From the NCBI RefSeq assembly GCF_900099895.1, contig NZ_FNDY01000008.1:124001-188000 (forward strand): 64,000 bases of DNA, given 5' to 3'. Both the position numbers and the translations under genes were made by a program. Origin of the DNA: Paenibacillus naphthalenovorans. Its GTDB lineage: Bacteria > Bacillota > Bacilli > Paenibacillales > NBRC-103111. The notes below the pieces were generated by a model, which worked only from the letters and a program-made list of their open reading frames with translations, searched no databases and was not told the DNA's origin. Shown here one piece after another: positions 42,904-53,147 of this stretch (its first letter is position 1; each line of letters opens with the position of its first letter).

Positions 42904-43365
42904 TTGAATAAATCATTTGACAGATGTTCCAGTATCGTTTATTTGGTTACAGGCGCGGCGTTCATGCTGTTAAGCCAAAATATTTCCACAAGCGCTTATG
43001 GAAGCGAGGTGGGGCCCAATATTTTCCCGTTTGGACTGGGCTTGATCCTTGTTCTTTTAAGCTTGCGTTTGTTATATGAAACGTTCCGCTACCCTGATGC
43101 TGCAAAAGTAAAAAAATCTCTGGATTATAAAAAGTTCGGCATTCTGTTTGTGTCGGCTGTACTTTATGCCTATTTCCTGGAAGACCTCGGATATGTCATC
43201 GGAACGTTTTTGTTTTTGTTGATCGGCTTTCAAACGTTGGAAAAAGGGAAGTGGCTGATTTCCATTGCCGTATCGGCTCTTTTATCGATCGGCATTTATT
43301 ATGTATTCGTTGAAATCTTGCAGGGATCTTTACCAGGCTTTCCTGTTTGGCTCGGATGGGAATAA
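42904..43365 (+). CDS. tctB: TctB: small membrane subunit of the tricarboxylate transporter
   Basis: A 153-residue protein with four membrane segments: SIVYLVTGAAFMLLSQN, FPFGLGLILVLLSLRLLYE, FGILFVSAVLYAYFLEDL, and TFLFLLIGFQTLEKG...LLSIGIYYVFVEIL. Typical TctB. It helps stability or gating of the TctA permease. TTG start at 42904 with GGGGAGAGGG upstream. tctA begins 12 bp after. Confidence 0.9.
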   Translation: MNKSFDRCSSIVYLVTGAAFMLLSQNISTSAYGSEVGPNIFPFGLGLILVLLSLRLLYETFRYPDAAKVKKSLDYKKFGILFVSAVLYAYFLEDLGYVIGTFLFLLIGFQTLEKGKWLISIAVSALLSIGIYYVFVEILQGSLPGFPVWLGWE

Positions 43366-43377
43366 GGGGGTTTAACC

Positions 43378-44904
43378 GTGGAAGTTCTTCAGTTTTTAGG
43401 CAGCGGTTTTATTACGGCTTTGCAGTGGCATAATCTTGTGTTTGCATTTTTCGGTGTGTTGATCGGAACCGCGGTAGGCGTTCTGCCGGGCATTGGTCCT
43501 ATCAGCGGCGTGGCCTTATTAATTCCGATTACGGCTTCCATGACATCGGGTTTAAGTCCCGCAGAAGCGGCCACAAGCTCGATTATTTTGTTGGCGGGAG
43601 TCTATTACGGCGCAATGTACGGCGGTTCTACGACGTCCATTTTGCTGAATACCCCCGGTGAGGCGTCCTCGGTAGTGACTACGCTCGACGGTCATCAAAT
43701 GGCCAAGCAAGGCCGGGCCGGCTCTGCTTTATCTATAGCGGCGATCGGCTCCTTTGTCGCAGGCATCGTTTCCCTTTTATTTCTGGTCTGTCTTGCGGGG
43801 CCCCTGTCGGATTTAGCGCTGACCTTCGGACCCGCTGAATATTTTTCGCTTATGGCTTTAGGGCTGTGTGCGGTGAGCGGGCTTGCCGGCAAATCGGTTA
43901 CCAAAGCGCTGATTATGACCATTCTCGGACTGCTGCTGGCAACCGTAGGAATGGATGCGGTTTCCGGTGTGGCCCGCTTTACTTTTGATAACCCTTCTCT
44001 TTATCAGGGATTTGAATTTTTGACGGTGGCGGTCGGTTTATTTGCTCTGGGTGAAGTGTTTAAAACCATTTTGGAAAAAGATACGGATGACGGTCCGATC
44101 TCCAAAATTAATCGAGTGATACCGACTAAACAGGATCTTAAGGAGAGTGCGGCACCGATTCTCCGCGGTTCGTTGCTGGGATTTTTCATTGGCGTACTGC
44201 CGGGCGCCGGAGCAACGATTGCTTCTTTTTTTGCTTACATCATGGAAAAGAAGCTCAGTAAACATCCCGAGAAGTTCGGACAAGGAGCGATTGCGGGCGT
44301 AGCCTCCCCTGAATCGGCCAACAATGCGGCCTCGGGAGGAGCGTTAATCCCGATGCTGACCATGGGTATCCCTGGATCGGGTACAACGGCCATCTTGATG
44401 GGGGCGCTCATCATGTACAACATTCAACCGGGTCCGCTTTTGTTCAAGGAGCATCCCCAAGTGGTATGGGGTTTGATCGCAAGTATGTTTATCGGAAACG
44501 TGATGCTGCTCATTTTGAATATGCCTATGGTTAGAGTGTTTGCCAAAATTATTCAGACGCCAAAAAAGTTTTTGCTGCCCATGATCGTGGTCATTTCCAT
44601 ATTCGGTGTTTATGCGGTACAGGCGAGTATTTTCGATTTAATGCTGCTGATGTTGTGCGGCGTTGCGGGGATTTACTGGACGCGCAATGATTATCCGCTG
44701 GCGCCTCTGGTTCTTGGCCTTGTTCTGGGACCGATGATCGAAAATAATTTGCGCCGGGCGCTAACGATTTCGAATGGAGATTTTATCATTTTCGTACAAA
44801 AGCCGGTTTCGGCCGTCTTTTTGCTGGCTGCGGCCTTATGGCTTATCATCCCGGTTGTTTTAAAGATGAAAGGCAAAAATGTATTACAAAGCGAGGAAGG
44901 ATAA
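43378..44904 (+). CDS. tctA: TctA: large membrane permease of the tricarboxylate transporter
   Basis: A 508-residue polytopic permease with about eleven membrane segments. Family blocks are clear: GVLPGIGPISGVALLIPIT, VYYGAMYGGSTTSILLNTPG, EASSVVTTLDGHQMAKQGRAG, and the second GVLPGAGATIASFFAYIMEKK and SGGALIPMLTMGIPGSGTTA. It imports a carboxylic acid by proton or sodium symport together with TctB and TctC. GTG start with AAGGGGG upstream. The substrate is not known; PrpF in the same locus suggests a tricarboxylate or unsaturated dicarboxylate such as aconitate-type acids. Confidence 0.92.
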   Translation: MEVLQFLGSGFITALQWHNLVFAFFGVLIGTAVGVLPGIGPISGVALLIPITASMTSGLSPAEAATSSIILLAGVYYGAMYGGSTTSILLNTPGEASSVVTTLDGHQMAKQGRAGSALSIAAIGSFVAGIVSLLFLVCLAGPLSDLALTFGPAEYFSLMALGLCAVSGLAGKSVTKALIMTILGLLLATVGMDAVSGVARFTFDNPSLYQGFEFLTVAVGLFALGEVFKTILEKDTDDGPISKINRVIPTKQDLKESAAPILRGSLLGFFIGVLPGAGATIASFFAYIMEKKLSKHPEKFGQGAIAGVASPESANNAASGGALIPMLTMGIPGSGTTAILMGALIMYNIQPGPLLFKEHPQVVWGLIASMFIGNVMLLILNMPMVRVFAKIIQTPKKFLLPMIVVISIFGVYAVQASIFDLMLLMLCGVAGIYWTRNDYPLAPLVLGLVLGPMIENNLRRALTISNGDFIIFVQKPVSAVFLLAAALWLIIPVVLKMKGKNVLQSEEG

Positions 44905-45302
44905 GAGGAGAAATTTTCCTGCTTCACAGGCGAAATGAAGTAAAGCTAAGTAGTTATCCGCCTTCTTCTCTTTTCGCGGGAATGGAGGTTTTACTGTAAT
45001 GCCTTGGCGATTTTGCGGGAGGGGTACCATTTCTGCGTGTAGCCTTAAACAATAATCGGCTAGCCCTCAGTCATTTTCATGACTTATGGGCCGGCCTTAT
45101 TTTTTTCATTCCTTATCCAAAAATAAATTTACTGTGCTGCGCGGACCTTGGTTTGGACTGAGTGACAAGGTATCTTTATAATGCTGGCTGATCCCGCGCT
45201 GAGTCGAATCTAATCAGAATATATGTTCCCTGACAACTTTTGAACATAAGATGGTGTATATTTAGTTTGACAAGGCAAAAGTAAAGAACTGGGAGGGATA
45301 AA
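44905..45302 (+). other. Intergenic region between tctA and cas3
   Basis: 398 bp with no gene. It holds a probable terminator at about 45053-45112 (imperfect GGCTAGCCC / GGGCCGGCC arms around AGTCAT-ATGACT, followed by ATTTTTTT). The last 100 bp are AT-rich with TATATT at 45257-45262 but no convincing -35 box; the cas promoter must lie here. cas3 has GGGAGGG before its ATG. Confidence 0.55.
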
Positions 45303-47729
45303 ATGAATTACGTCGCTCATATTCGTGAAAGTGACAATCAGATTCAAGGCGTTGAGGAGCATTTGCTTGGAGTAAAAGATTTTGCGGAATCATACGGGGA
45401 GAAGATTGGCGTCAAGCATATAGCAGGTCTTGCGGGCATGCTTCATGATATGGGCAAATTTACCCATGAATTTAGAGAGTACATACTAGAGGCGGTGAGA
45501 AATCCGGATTCTCCGCCGAAAAGAGGCAGTGTAGACCATTCGACAGCGGGCGGAAAGTTATTATACCAGCTGTTTCATACGGGGAGCCCTTCCAGGCTTC
45601 AGTGGATTTTGGCTGAAGTTGTAGGTAACGCTATTCTGTCTCACCATTCCTATCTTCACGATTTTCTCAATAAGGATTTGGAGTCGCCTTACTTGAAGCG
45701 CGTGCAGGAAAAACAATTAAATGAGTTTGATCGGTCTGTGCAGTGTTTTTTTGACCATGTGATCAGCGAGGCGGAATTTCACCAGTATGTTTCAAAAGCA
45801 TTAGTAGAATTAGAGGCTTATCTGATGAAACCCTTTGCGGGGAATGATGAAAGCAAGCTGATGTTCCTGACCAAGTTTATTTTTAGCGCATTAATTGATG
45901 CCGATCGAACGAACACCAGATTATTTGAAGAAAATAAGACCCACGAACCGGAACAGAACCGCAAGGAGCTGTTCGATGGCTATTATGAGAAACTGATGGC
46001 AAAGATTCACTCGTACCAAATTCAAGACGCCGCAAAAACACAAATGAATATCCTTAGAAGGAAAATGTCGGAACAGTGCGACCAGTTTGCCGGGAAGCCG
46101 TCGGGGATCTATACCTTATCGATTCCAACCGGAGGCGGCAAGACATTGGCCAGTTTAAGATATGCACTCAAGCATGCCAGTCTGCACGGCAAGAAGCACA
46201 TTATATATGTAGTTCCATATACAACGATTATTGAGCAAAATGCCGAAGAAATTCGCAAAATCCTGATGGATGGCGGACATATTTTAGAGCATCATTCAAA
46301 CGTCATCATCGAGGACGGGAATGAGGACGACGAGAACGAGGACGGCCTGATCAATACACGGCAAAAGCTGAAGCTGGCAAAGGATAACTGGGATTCGCCG
46401 ATTATTTTTACAACGATGGTGCAGTTTTTGAATGTGTTCTATGCCAAAGGCAGCAGAAATATCCGGAGGCTTCATAATTTAAGCGAGTCGGTGATTATTT
46501 TTGACGAGGTGCAAAAGGTTCCCGTTTCATGTGTATCGTTATTTAATCAAGCACTGAATTTTTTGAAAACTTATGGCCATTCCAGTCTCATTCTTTGCAC
46601 TGCAACCCAGCCTGCATTGGATTTTGTGGAGCATAAGCTGGCATTGAACGCAGACGCTGAAATGATTGAAAACCTGGATTGCGTGATCGAGGCTTTCAAA
46701 CGGGTGGAGATTTTTGATAAAGCAACGGATGAAACGTTTAACAATAATAAGCTTGCCGATTTTATTGCGGAAAAAATGGACGAAGTTCAAAGTGTGCTTG
46801 TTATTTTGAATACGAAGACGGTTGTGAAGAGGTTATACCATCAAATGGCGGGGAGTCATGTCCCCATTTATTACTTAAGTACATCGATGTGCGCCGCGCA
46901 CCGAAATCACATATTGGAACAAGTGCGGGAACATCTTGAGAAGCATGAGAAAGTCATATGCATCAGCACACAACTGATTGAAGCAGGGGTAGATGTAAGC
47001 TTTGATTGTGTGATTCGTTCTTTGGCGGGTCTCGATTCAATAGCACAAGCTGCCGGAAGATGCAACCGTCATGGGGAGCGGGAGATCCAGCAAGTGTATG
47101 TTATTGATCATGAGGAAGAGAAATTGGATTATTTGCCGGAAATAAAGGTTGGGAAAAAACTGTCCAGGAGGATTCTCGTCGATCTTAAGCATGACCGGAA
47201 CCACCATGGCGGCCATGTTTTATCTGCTCAGGCTATGGACAGGTATTTTAAGGAATTTTATACGGAATTCCGTTCGAGTTTGAACTATTTTATCCCCAAA
47301 TTAGAGAAGGACATGACCGAGTTATTGGCGTCTAACAGGACACACAATTCGTATAACCAAGCTTATACGCATCACAAGAAAGAAAGCTTGCCATTATTTA
47401 TTGTCAATAGTTATCGAACGGCAGCAGAACACTTTTATGTAATTGATAACCATACAACCTCTGTTATTGTCCCTTACGACGATGAAGGCAAAGACATGAT
47501 TGCAAGGCTGAATGGCAATGAGTCGATTGAGGATTTATCACGATTATTGCGCAAAGCTCAGCAGTATACGATTCATCTGTTTCATTATGAATGGGCGCAA
47601 CTGGCGCAGAACGGGGGGCTGGTAAGCCTGCTCGACGGGAAAATATTCGCGTTGAAGGAAAGTGCTTATAATAAGGAATTTGGCCTTGATCTCGACAATG
47701 ACAGCCCATTTGAATTGGGGATGTTTTGA
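45303..47729 (+). CDS. cas3: Cas3 nuclease-helicase, type I-C
   Basis: 808-residue effector nuclease that unwinds and degrades target DNA recruited by Cascade. N-terminal HD nuclease domain (about residues 1-215): GLAGMLHDMGKFTHEF with the HD pair and the later SHHSY. SF2 helicase: Walker A IPTGGGKTLAS (about 278-288), Walker B FDEVQKVP (DEVQ in place of DEAH), ICTATQPA, and the QAAGRCNRHG motif VI. Full length for type I-C Cas3. First gene of the cas operon, ATG preceded by GGGAGGG. Followed by a 186-bp gap that may contain a second promoter. Confidence 0.94.
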   Translation: MNYVAHIRESDNQIQGVEEHLLGVKDFAESYGEKIGVKHIAGLAGMLHDMGKFTHEFREYILEAVRNPDSPPKRGSVDHSTAGGKLLYQLFHTGSPSRLQWILAEVVGNAILSHHSYLHDFLNKDLESPYLKRVQEKQLNEFDRSVQCFFDHVISEAEFHQYVSKALVELEAYLMKPFAGNDESKLMFLTKFIFSALIDADRTNTRLFEENKTHEPEQNRKELFDGYYEKLMAKIHSYQIQDAAKTQMNILRRKMSEQCDQFAGKPSGIYTLSIPTGGGKTLASLRYALKHASLHGKKHIIYVVPYTTIIEQNAEEIRKILMDGGHILEHHSNVIIEDGNEDDENEDGLINTRQKLKLAKDNWDSPIIFTTMVQFLNVFYAKGSRNIRRLHNLSESVIIFDEVQKVPVSCVSLFNQALNFLKTYGHSSLILCTATQPALDFVEHKLALNADAEMIENLDCVIEAFKRVEIFDKATDETFNNNKLADFIAEKMDEVQSVLVILNTKTVVKRLYHQMAGSHVPIYYLSTSMCAAHRNHILEQVREHLEKHEKVICISTQLIEAGVDVSFDCVIRSLAGLDSIAQAAGRCNRHGEREIQQVYVIDHEEEKLDYLPEIKVGKKLSRRILVDLKHDRNHHGGHVLSAQAMDRYFKEFYTEFRSSLNYFIPKLEKDMTELLASNRTHNSYNQAYTHHKKESLPLFIVNSYRTAAEHFYVIDNHTTSVIVPYDDEGKDMIARLNGNESIEDLSRLLRKAQQYTIHLFHYEWAQLAQNGGLVSLLDGKIFALKESAYNKEFGLDLDNDSPFELGMF

Positions 47730-47915
47730 AGATGGACAAGAAACTTATCTGATTGATAGGATAGGTTTCTACATCACACACTATACTTTTCAATCCAGAC
47801 GCTTTGTTTTTTTATTATATCATGACTTAAAGTTAAATTTACAAGATTAAAGAAATGGAATATTATTAAAATATAGTAAATAAGTACTATATCAAGCTGT
47901 GAAGGAGGTGAATCG
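47730..47915 (+). promoter_or_regulatory. 186-bp gap between cas3 and cas5c, possible internal promoter
   Basis: AT-rich with many TATAAT-like words (ATATAGTAAATAAGTACTATATC), ends in a strong ribosome site GAAGGAGGTG. A separate start for the Cascade genes is possible, but the -35 box is not clear. Confidence 0.3.
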
Positions 47916-48635
47916 ATGAGGAACTCGATCGAGTTTGTCGTACACGGCGCTTATGCGTTATTCACGGATCCTTTGACTAAGCTTGGCGGGGAGAAACTTT
48001 CCTACCAAGTGCCTACCTACCAATCTCTGAAGGGGATTGTTGAATCGATTTACTGGAAACCGACGCTCCTAATGATCGTCGATGCCGTCCGGATCATGAA
48101 CCCCATCCGTATGGAATCCAAAGGCATTCGTCCGATGGATTATAGCGGAGGGAATACGCTTGCCAACTATACGTATCTGAGAGATGTCCGTTACCAGGTG
48201 CGTGCACATTTCGAATTCAACATGAACCGGCCCGATATGGCTTATGACCGTAACGAGCACAAGCATCACAACATTATGAAGCGCTCTCTCCAGGCTGGCG
48301 GCCGAAGAGACATTTTCCTCGGTGCCAGGGAATGTCAGGCTTACGTTGAACCTTGCGAATTTGGCGAGGGGGACGGGTTTTATGACGGCTATGGCGATAT
48401 TCATCTGGGAAATATGGTCCATGGCATCAATTATCCGGATGAAACAGGCCGCAACCAATTGGAAGTGCGTCTATGGAATCCGGTGATGAAGGATGGAATT
48501 ATCCAATTTATAAGACCTGAACAGTGCACGCAGGTTCGTGTGATTACGGACATGGAACCGAAGCATTTCAATCATGCCAATGTCGAATCGGCAGATGAGC
48601 TGTTCGCACAATTGGAAGAGGGGGGGAATCCATGA
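47916..48635 (+). CDS. cas5c: Cas5c (Cas5d): pre-crRNA endoribonuclease and Cascade subunit
   Basis: In type I-C, which lacks Cas6, Cas5c cuts the pre-crRNA within each repeat and stays bound to the 5' handle. 239 residues: RAMP fold with [60 protein letters not shown] and [16 protein letters not shown] preceded by AAGGAGGTG. Overlaps cas8c by 4 bp (ATGA). Confidence 0.94.
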   Translation: MRNSIEFVVHGAYALFTDPLTKLGGEKLSYQVPTYQSLKGIVESIYWKPTLLMIVDAVRIMNPIRMESKGIRPMDYSGGNTLANYTYLRDVRYQVRAHFEFNMNRPDMAYDRNEHKHHNIMKRSLQAGGRRDIFLGARECQAYVEPCEFGEGDGFYDGYGDIHLGNMVHGINYPDETGRNQLEVRLWNPVMKDGIIQFIRPEQCTQVRVITDMEPKHFNHANVESADELFAQLEEGGNP

Positions 48636-50524
48636 GCTGGCTTTTGAATCTCTATGAAACCTATGAAGCTAATTTGGACCTCGTTGGCAAGATTAAAAAA
48701 AAACATAACGAACAAGAGTACACGCTGCTGCCCGTCTCCCATACAACGCAAAATGCGCACATCGAAGTGAATATAACCGAAGACGGGGAGTTTCATTCGG
48801 CGACAGTGATTGACAAAAACGATGCGAGTACATTAATCCCGTGCACCGAAGACTCCGCGAACCGCGCAGGCTCCAAGATTGCCCCCTATCCGCTGCACGA
48901 TAAATTAAGTTACGTAGCGGGAGATTATGCAGCCTATGGCGGTGAAATTAAAAAAGAAGAGCCTTTTACATACTACATTAAACAACTGGAAGACTGGGCT
49001 AATTCTCCATATGGTACCTCTAAGGTGAAGAGCATCTATCATTATTTGAGCAAGGGGCGGCTTATTCAGGATTTAGTGGAACACAAGATTTTATTTATAG
49101 ATGCCGATAACCGCCTTATTGACAAATGGGACGACAAGAAATATGAGGCGCTGTATGGCTCAAAGCCGCCTATATTCTCAGTTATTAGCGGCGAGCAAGC
49201 AAGCGCATTCGTTCGGTTCAACGTCTATTCGCCTAATAAGATATTAACGGAAGTATGGAAGGATCAGGAGATGTACGATTCTTTCATCCAATTTTACAGC
49301 AGTCGGTTAGGCAAAGAGGATCTTTGTTATGTCTCGGGGAGAACGCTTCCGGCCACGGACAAGCATGCCAACAAAATTAGAAATGCGGGAGACAAGGCCA
49401 AATTAATTTCGGCCAATGATACCAGCGGTTTTACGTTTCGAGGACGGTTTAATCTAAGCCAAGAAGCGGCAAGCATTAGTTATGACGTATCCCAAAAAGC
49501 GCATAATGCATTGAAGTGGCTCATTCTTCATCAGGGGAAGACCATTGATCAGCGGGTGTTTCTTGTATGGGGTAACGACGATTTGGATGTTCCGGGAGTT
49601 AATGAGGATCTTTATTCGATTTCCCCTGCGCCGATTGCCGCTAAAGAGAAAATATCGTTTACCAATAAAGAGTTCGCCGTAGAAGTTGCCAAAGCGTTGG
49701 ACGGGTATCGAAATCGGTTGTCGTCTTCGTCTGAAGTGAATATTTTAATTCTGGATTCGGCCACAACAGGGCGCATGGCCGTGCTGTACTACCGGAATTT
49801 GAACAAGGAGCTTTATCTGGACAAGCTTACGAAATGGCATTCTACCTGCGTGTGGCTGCACCGGTACCGCAAGGATGACAATGGCGAATATGTGCAATTT
49901 TACGGGGCCCCCGCCACAAAGGATATCGCGCTTGCCGCATACGGGCCAAGTGCGAGCGACAAGACGGTCAAAGGGGTAATGGAGCGGATGCTGCCATGCA
50001 TTATCGACGGGCGAGATATTCCGTTGGATATTGTAAACAGCGCTTATCACCGCGCGTCAAACCCCGTATCGATGGAAAAATGGGAATGGGAAAAGACGTT
50101 GAGTATTGCCTGCGCTCTAATCAACAGACGGGAGGGATACAATGTGGCATTAGACACAGACAATAATGACCGCAGTTATTTATTCGGCCGCTTGTTAGCT
50201 GTCGCCGATGTTTTGGAAAGACGCGCGTTAGGCGCTGAAGAAACCCGCGCCACCAATGCCATTCGTTATATGAATTCGTTCTCCAGGCATCCGGCAAGAA
50301 CCTGGAAAACCATCCAGAATGCCTTGCAGCCGTATCAAGCCAGGCTGGGAACAAAGGGAACCTATCTATCCAAGATCATTGACGAGGTTGCTTCCCGAAT
50401 TCCGATTGCCGAATTTAATAATAAACCATTATCCGAAGTATATTTGCTGGGCTTCTATAGTCAACGGCATGAGCTTTATCAGAAGAAAGAAAATAATGAT
50501 GATGCAGCGGCTGCATCTGATTGA
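48632..50524 (+). CDS. cas8c: Cas8c (Csd1): large subunit of type I-C Cascade
   Basis: A 630-residue protein that recognises the PAM and positions target DNA. Family pattern: [14 protein letters not shown] at the start, [66 protein letters not shown], and the long C-terminal helical part ending with [24 protein letters not shown]. The start overlaps the cas5c stop by 4 bp. Full length, no lesion seen. Confidence 0.92.
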   Translation: MSWLLNLYETYEANLDLVGKIKKKHNEQEYTLLPVSHTTQNAHIEVNITEDGEFHSATVIDKNDASTLIPCTEDSANRAGSKIAPYPLHDKLSYVAGDYAAYGGEIKKEEPFTYYIKQLEDWANSPYGTSKVKSIYHYLSKGRLIQDLVEHKILFIDADNRLIDKWDDKKYEALYGSKPPIFSVISGEQASAFVRFNVYSPNKILTEVWKDQEMYDSFIQFYSSRLGKEDLCYVSGRTLPATDKHANKIRNAGDKAKLISANDTSGFTFRGRFNLSQEAASISYDVSQKAHNALKWLILHQGKTIDQRVFLVWGNDDLDVPGVNEDLYSISPAPIAAKEKISFTNKEFAVEVAKALDGYRNRLSSSSEVNILILDSATTGRMAVLYYRNLNKELYLDKLTKWHSTCVWLHRYRKDDNGEYVQFYGAPATKDIALAAYGPSASDKTVKGVMERMLPCIIDGRDIPLDIVNSAYHRASNPVSMEKWEWEKTLSIACALINRREGYNVALDTDNNDRSYLFGRLLAVADVLERRALGAEETRATNAIRYMNSFSRHPARTWKTIQNALQPYQARLGTKGTYLSKIIDEVASRIPIAEFNNKPLSEVYLLGFYSQRHELYQKKENNDDAAAASD

Positions 50525-50539
50525 ATAGGAGAGATGGAC

Positions 50540-51400
50540 ATGACTACTTTAGATCATAAAATTGATTTTGCAGTTGTATTGTCTGTAACCAAGGCTAATC
50601 CTAACGGGGATCCCCTGAATGGTAATCGGCCGCGGCAAAACTATGATGGTTATGGTGAGATTTCGGATGTCGCGCTTAAACGGAAGATCAGAAATCGTCT
50701 GCAGGATATGGGCGAATCTATCTTTGTCCAATCTAATGATCGCAGATCAGATTCTTATAGCAGCTTAAGAGAGCGTGCGGATGCGAATGCCGAGCTGGCG
50801 AAAATTCTGAAGTCTAAGACAAGCTCCAGTGATGAGTTTGCCAGAATTGCTTGCCGGGAATGGTTGGACGTCCGAAGCTTTGGCCAAGTATTCGCTTTCA
50901 AAGCGGATAAGGGAGCTGGTGTCTCCGTCGGTGTAAGAGGTCCAGTGTCTATTCATACGGCAACGAGTATTGACCCTATTGATATCACCAGCATGCAAAT
51001 TACCAAAAGCGTCAATTCAGAGCCCGGTGCGGCAAGAGGCTCGGATACGATGGGGATGAAGCATCGCGTAGATTCAGGTGTCTACGTTTTTTATGGCAGC
51101 ATCAATACGCAGCTGGCCGAGAAAACCGGATTTACGAATCAGGATGCCGAGAAGTTGAAGCAAGCGCTCGTTACCTTGTTTGAGAACGACGCGTCATCCG
51201 CCAGACCGGAAGGAAGCATGGAGGTCCACACGGTATATTGGTGGGAGCACAATTCCAAGCTGGGCCAATATTCTTCCGCCAAGGTACATCGGTCCCTAAC
51301 GATTGAAAAACTTGTCGAAGAACCCAAGTCGTTCACAGATTACAAGTTTACTGTTCAGCCTTTGGAAGGATTAAAAGTAGAGAGCATCCATGGGAAATAA
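50540..51400 (+). CDS. cas7c: Cas7c (Csd2): backbone subunit of type I-C Cascade
   Basis: A 286-residue RRM-like protein that polymerises along the crRNA. Family start SVTKANPNGDPLNGNRPRQ (about residues 15-33), KRKIRNRLQD, DVRSFGQVFAFK and VRGPVSIHTATSIDPIDI. ATG at 50540 is chosen: AGGAGAG lies 7 bp upstream, while the ATG at 50534 is too close. Its end overlaps the cas4 start by 11 bp. Confidence 0.93.
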   Translation: MTTLDHKIDFAVVLSVTKANPNGDPLNGNRPRQNYDGYGEISDVALKRKIRNRLQDMGESIFVQSNDRRSDSYSSLRERADANAELAKILKSKTSSSDEFARIACREWLDVRSFGQVFAFKADKGAGVSVGVRGPVSIHTATSIDPIDITSMQITKSVNSEPGAARGSDTMGMKHRVDSGVYVFYGSINTQLAEKTGFTNQDAEKLKQALVTLFENDASSARPEGSMEVHTVYWWEHNSKLGQYSSAKVHRSLTIEKLVEEPKSFTDYKFTVQPLEGLKVESIHGK

Positions 51401-52048
51401 TGAAGACGATGATTATTTAATGCTGTCCGGCATACAGCATTTTCAATTTTGCAAACGGCAGTGGGCGTTAATTCATATTGAACAGCAATGGGAAGAGAAC
51501 GTCAGAACCATTGAAGGGGAGTATCTTCACCAGAATGCAGATCAGCCGTTTGTAAGAGAGAAGCGAGGTGATAAGCTTGTCGTTCGCGCGATGCCTGTGA
51601 AGTCGGAGAGCCTTAAAATATCAGGTATTTGCGATGTAGTAGAGTTTATAAGGGACGATAGCGGTGTTGAAATTAATAGCGCTGAAGGGAAATACATCGC
51701 CTATCCGGTCGAATATAAACGCGGAAAGCCGAAGCTGAACGATGAGGATATTTTACAGTTGGCTGCACAAGCCATTTGTCTGGAGGAAATGCTGCTGTGC
51801 GGCATTGATCAAGGCTATTTGTTTTATAATGAGATCAAACATCGGGTGGAGTACCGCTAACCGCAGCGATTAAAAACAAAGTGAGGCTTGTTGTTGCTGA
51901 AATGCAAGACTACTATAAGCGCAGGCATACGCCTAAAGTAAAAACGGGGTCTTTCTGCCGAAGCTGTTCCCTTCAACATATTTGCTTGCCGGAGCTCATG
52001 AGTAAACGGACCGTTAAAAGTTATGTTGAAGGGAGAATCGGTGAATGA
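51390..52048 (+). pseudogene. cas4: Cas4 exonuclease, frameshifted (single-base loss)
   Basis: Cas4 trims prespacers and helps choose correct PAM ends together with Cas1-Cas2. The first frame (51390-51860, 156 residues) has MLSGIQHFQFCKRQWALIHI with the first cluster Cys, EYLHQNADQPF and the RecB-like nuclease part EYKRGKPKLNDEDILQLAAQAICLEEML. It stops at HRVEYR. One base further on, a second frame goes on as PLTAAIKNKVRLVVAEMQ and TGSFCRSCSLQHICLPE, which holds the other three cysteines, ending at the TGA 52046-52048 that overlaps cas1. Adding one base near 51855-51857 (for instance CCG where CG is read) restores a normal ~218-residue Cas4. Either a sequencing error, a recent lesion, or recoding. 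The first frame alone would lack the Fe-S site. Confidence 0.88.
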
Positions 52049-53076
52049 AAAAGCTGCTTAATACGCTATTTATTACGCAGCCCGATGTTTATTTGTCACT
52101 CGACGGAGATAACATTATTCTGCTTAAGGAACAGGAGAAGCTGGGCAGACTGCCGCTTCACAACCTGGAATCCATTATCGCTTTTGGTTACACAGGTGCA
52201 AGTCCGGCACTTATGGGATATTGCGCGGAGCGCAATATCTCATTAGTATTTTTTACTATGAACGGTAGATTCCTTGCCAGAGTGATTGGGGAAAGCAAGG
52301 GCAATGTCGTCCTGAGAAAGAAACAATATGCCATATCGGAAGATGAGGTCCTTTCGGCGAAGATTGCGCGTAATTTTATTGTCGGCAAGATTTATAATCA
52401 CAAATGGATTATTGAGAGAATGACCAGAGATTATCCTTTACGCATCGATGTTGCCCGGTTCAAAGCGATTTCACAGCAGTTATCCGCTATCATGCTGGAT
52501 GTAAGGGCGTGTGAAGATTTGGAACGATTAAGAGGGTTGGAAGGTCAAGCTGCAGTTAGCTACAATAAACTATTTGACTCGATGATATTGCAACAAAAAG
52601 AGGATTTCTACTTTCACTCGCGTTCCCGCAGGCCACCGTTGGATAACGTGAATGCGATGCTGTCATTCGCCTATTCTCTGTTAGCGATTGATGTGGCATC
52701 CGCACTGGAAGGTGTCGGGCTGGATGCATATGTGGGATTTCTGCATCAAGACCGGCCGGGACGCGCTTCCCTGGCGCTGGATGTGATGGAGGAGCTGCGA
52801 GGTGTCTATGCCGATAAATTTGTGTTGTCATTAATTAACAAGAAAATGGTTAGTAATGAGGATTTTTTGAAAAAAGAGAACGGTGCTGTTATGATGAGGG
52901 ATGAGGCGAGAAAGAAGTTTCTAACCGCATGGCAAAGTAAGAAGCAAGAGAAGATCACGCACCCCTATCTCGGTGAGAAAATCTCCTGGGGATTGATACC
53001 GCATGCGCAAGCCCTACTATTAGCCCGTTATTTGCGCAATGATTTAGATGAGTACCCGCCTTTCTTATGGAAGTAG
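52045..53076 (+). CDS. cas1: Cas1 integrase, type I-C
   Basis: Metal-dependent spacer integrase, 343 residues. Start KKLLNTLFITQPDVYLSLDGDNIILL, mid region EGQAAVSYNKLFDSMI with the first metal Glu, and the His/Asp pair in VGFLHQDRPGRASLALDVMEELR. Full length. ATG overlaps the cas4 stop by 4 bp (ATGA), so its translation may depend on that upstream reading frame; with the cas4 frameshift the ribosome would normally leave at 51860. Confidence 0.94.
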   Translation: MKKLLNTLFITQPDVYLSLDGDNIILLKEQEKLGRLPLHNLESIIAFGYTGASPALMGYCAERNISLVFFTMNGRFLARVIGESKGNVVLRKKQYAISEDEVLSAKIARNFIVGKIYNHKWIIERMTRDYPLRIDVARFKAISQQLSAIMLDVRACEDLERLRGLEGQAAVSYNKLFDSMILQQKEDFYFHSRSRRPPLDNVNAMLSFAYSLLAIDVASALEGVGLDAYVGFLHQDRPGRASLALDVMEELRGVYADKFVLSLINKKMVSNEDFLKKENGAVMMRDEARKKFLTAWQSKKQEKITHPYLGEKISWGLIPHAQALLLARYLRNDLDEYPPFLWK

Positions 53077-53103
53077 ATGAGGCATATTTTGAAGCCTGTT
53101 TCC

Positions 53104-53135
53104 GTCGCATCTCAAGCGGACGCATGGATTGAAAA
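53104..53135 (+). repeat. Degenerate CRISPR repeat inside the cas operon (between cas1 and cas2)
   Basis: 32 bp with 27 identical to the array repeat: differences at repeat positions 9, 12, 18, 21 and 32. Most of the 3' handle region TGGATTGAAA and the GTCGCATC start are unchanged. The stem is weakened by two mismatches but keeps several pairs. It stands alone: no second repeat or spacer pair is near it. Confidence 0.9.
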
Positions 53136-53147
53136 TTGTGAAAGTAG

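Noticed and set aside
51855-51860. Programmed ribosomal frameshifting in cas4
   Set aside because: No slippery heptamer or downstream pseudoknot seen at the site; a plain indel is simpler. Not excluded.
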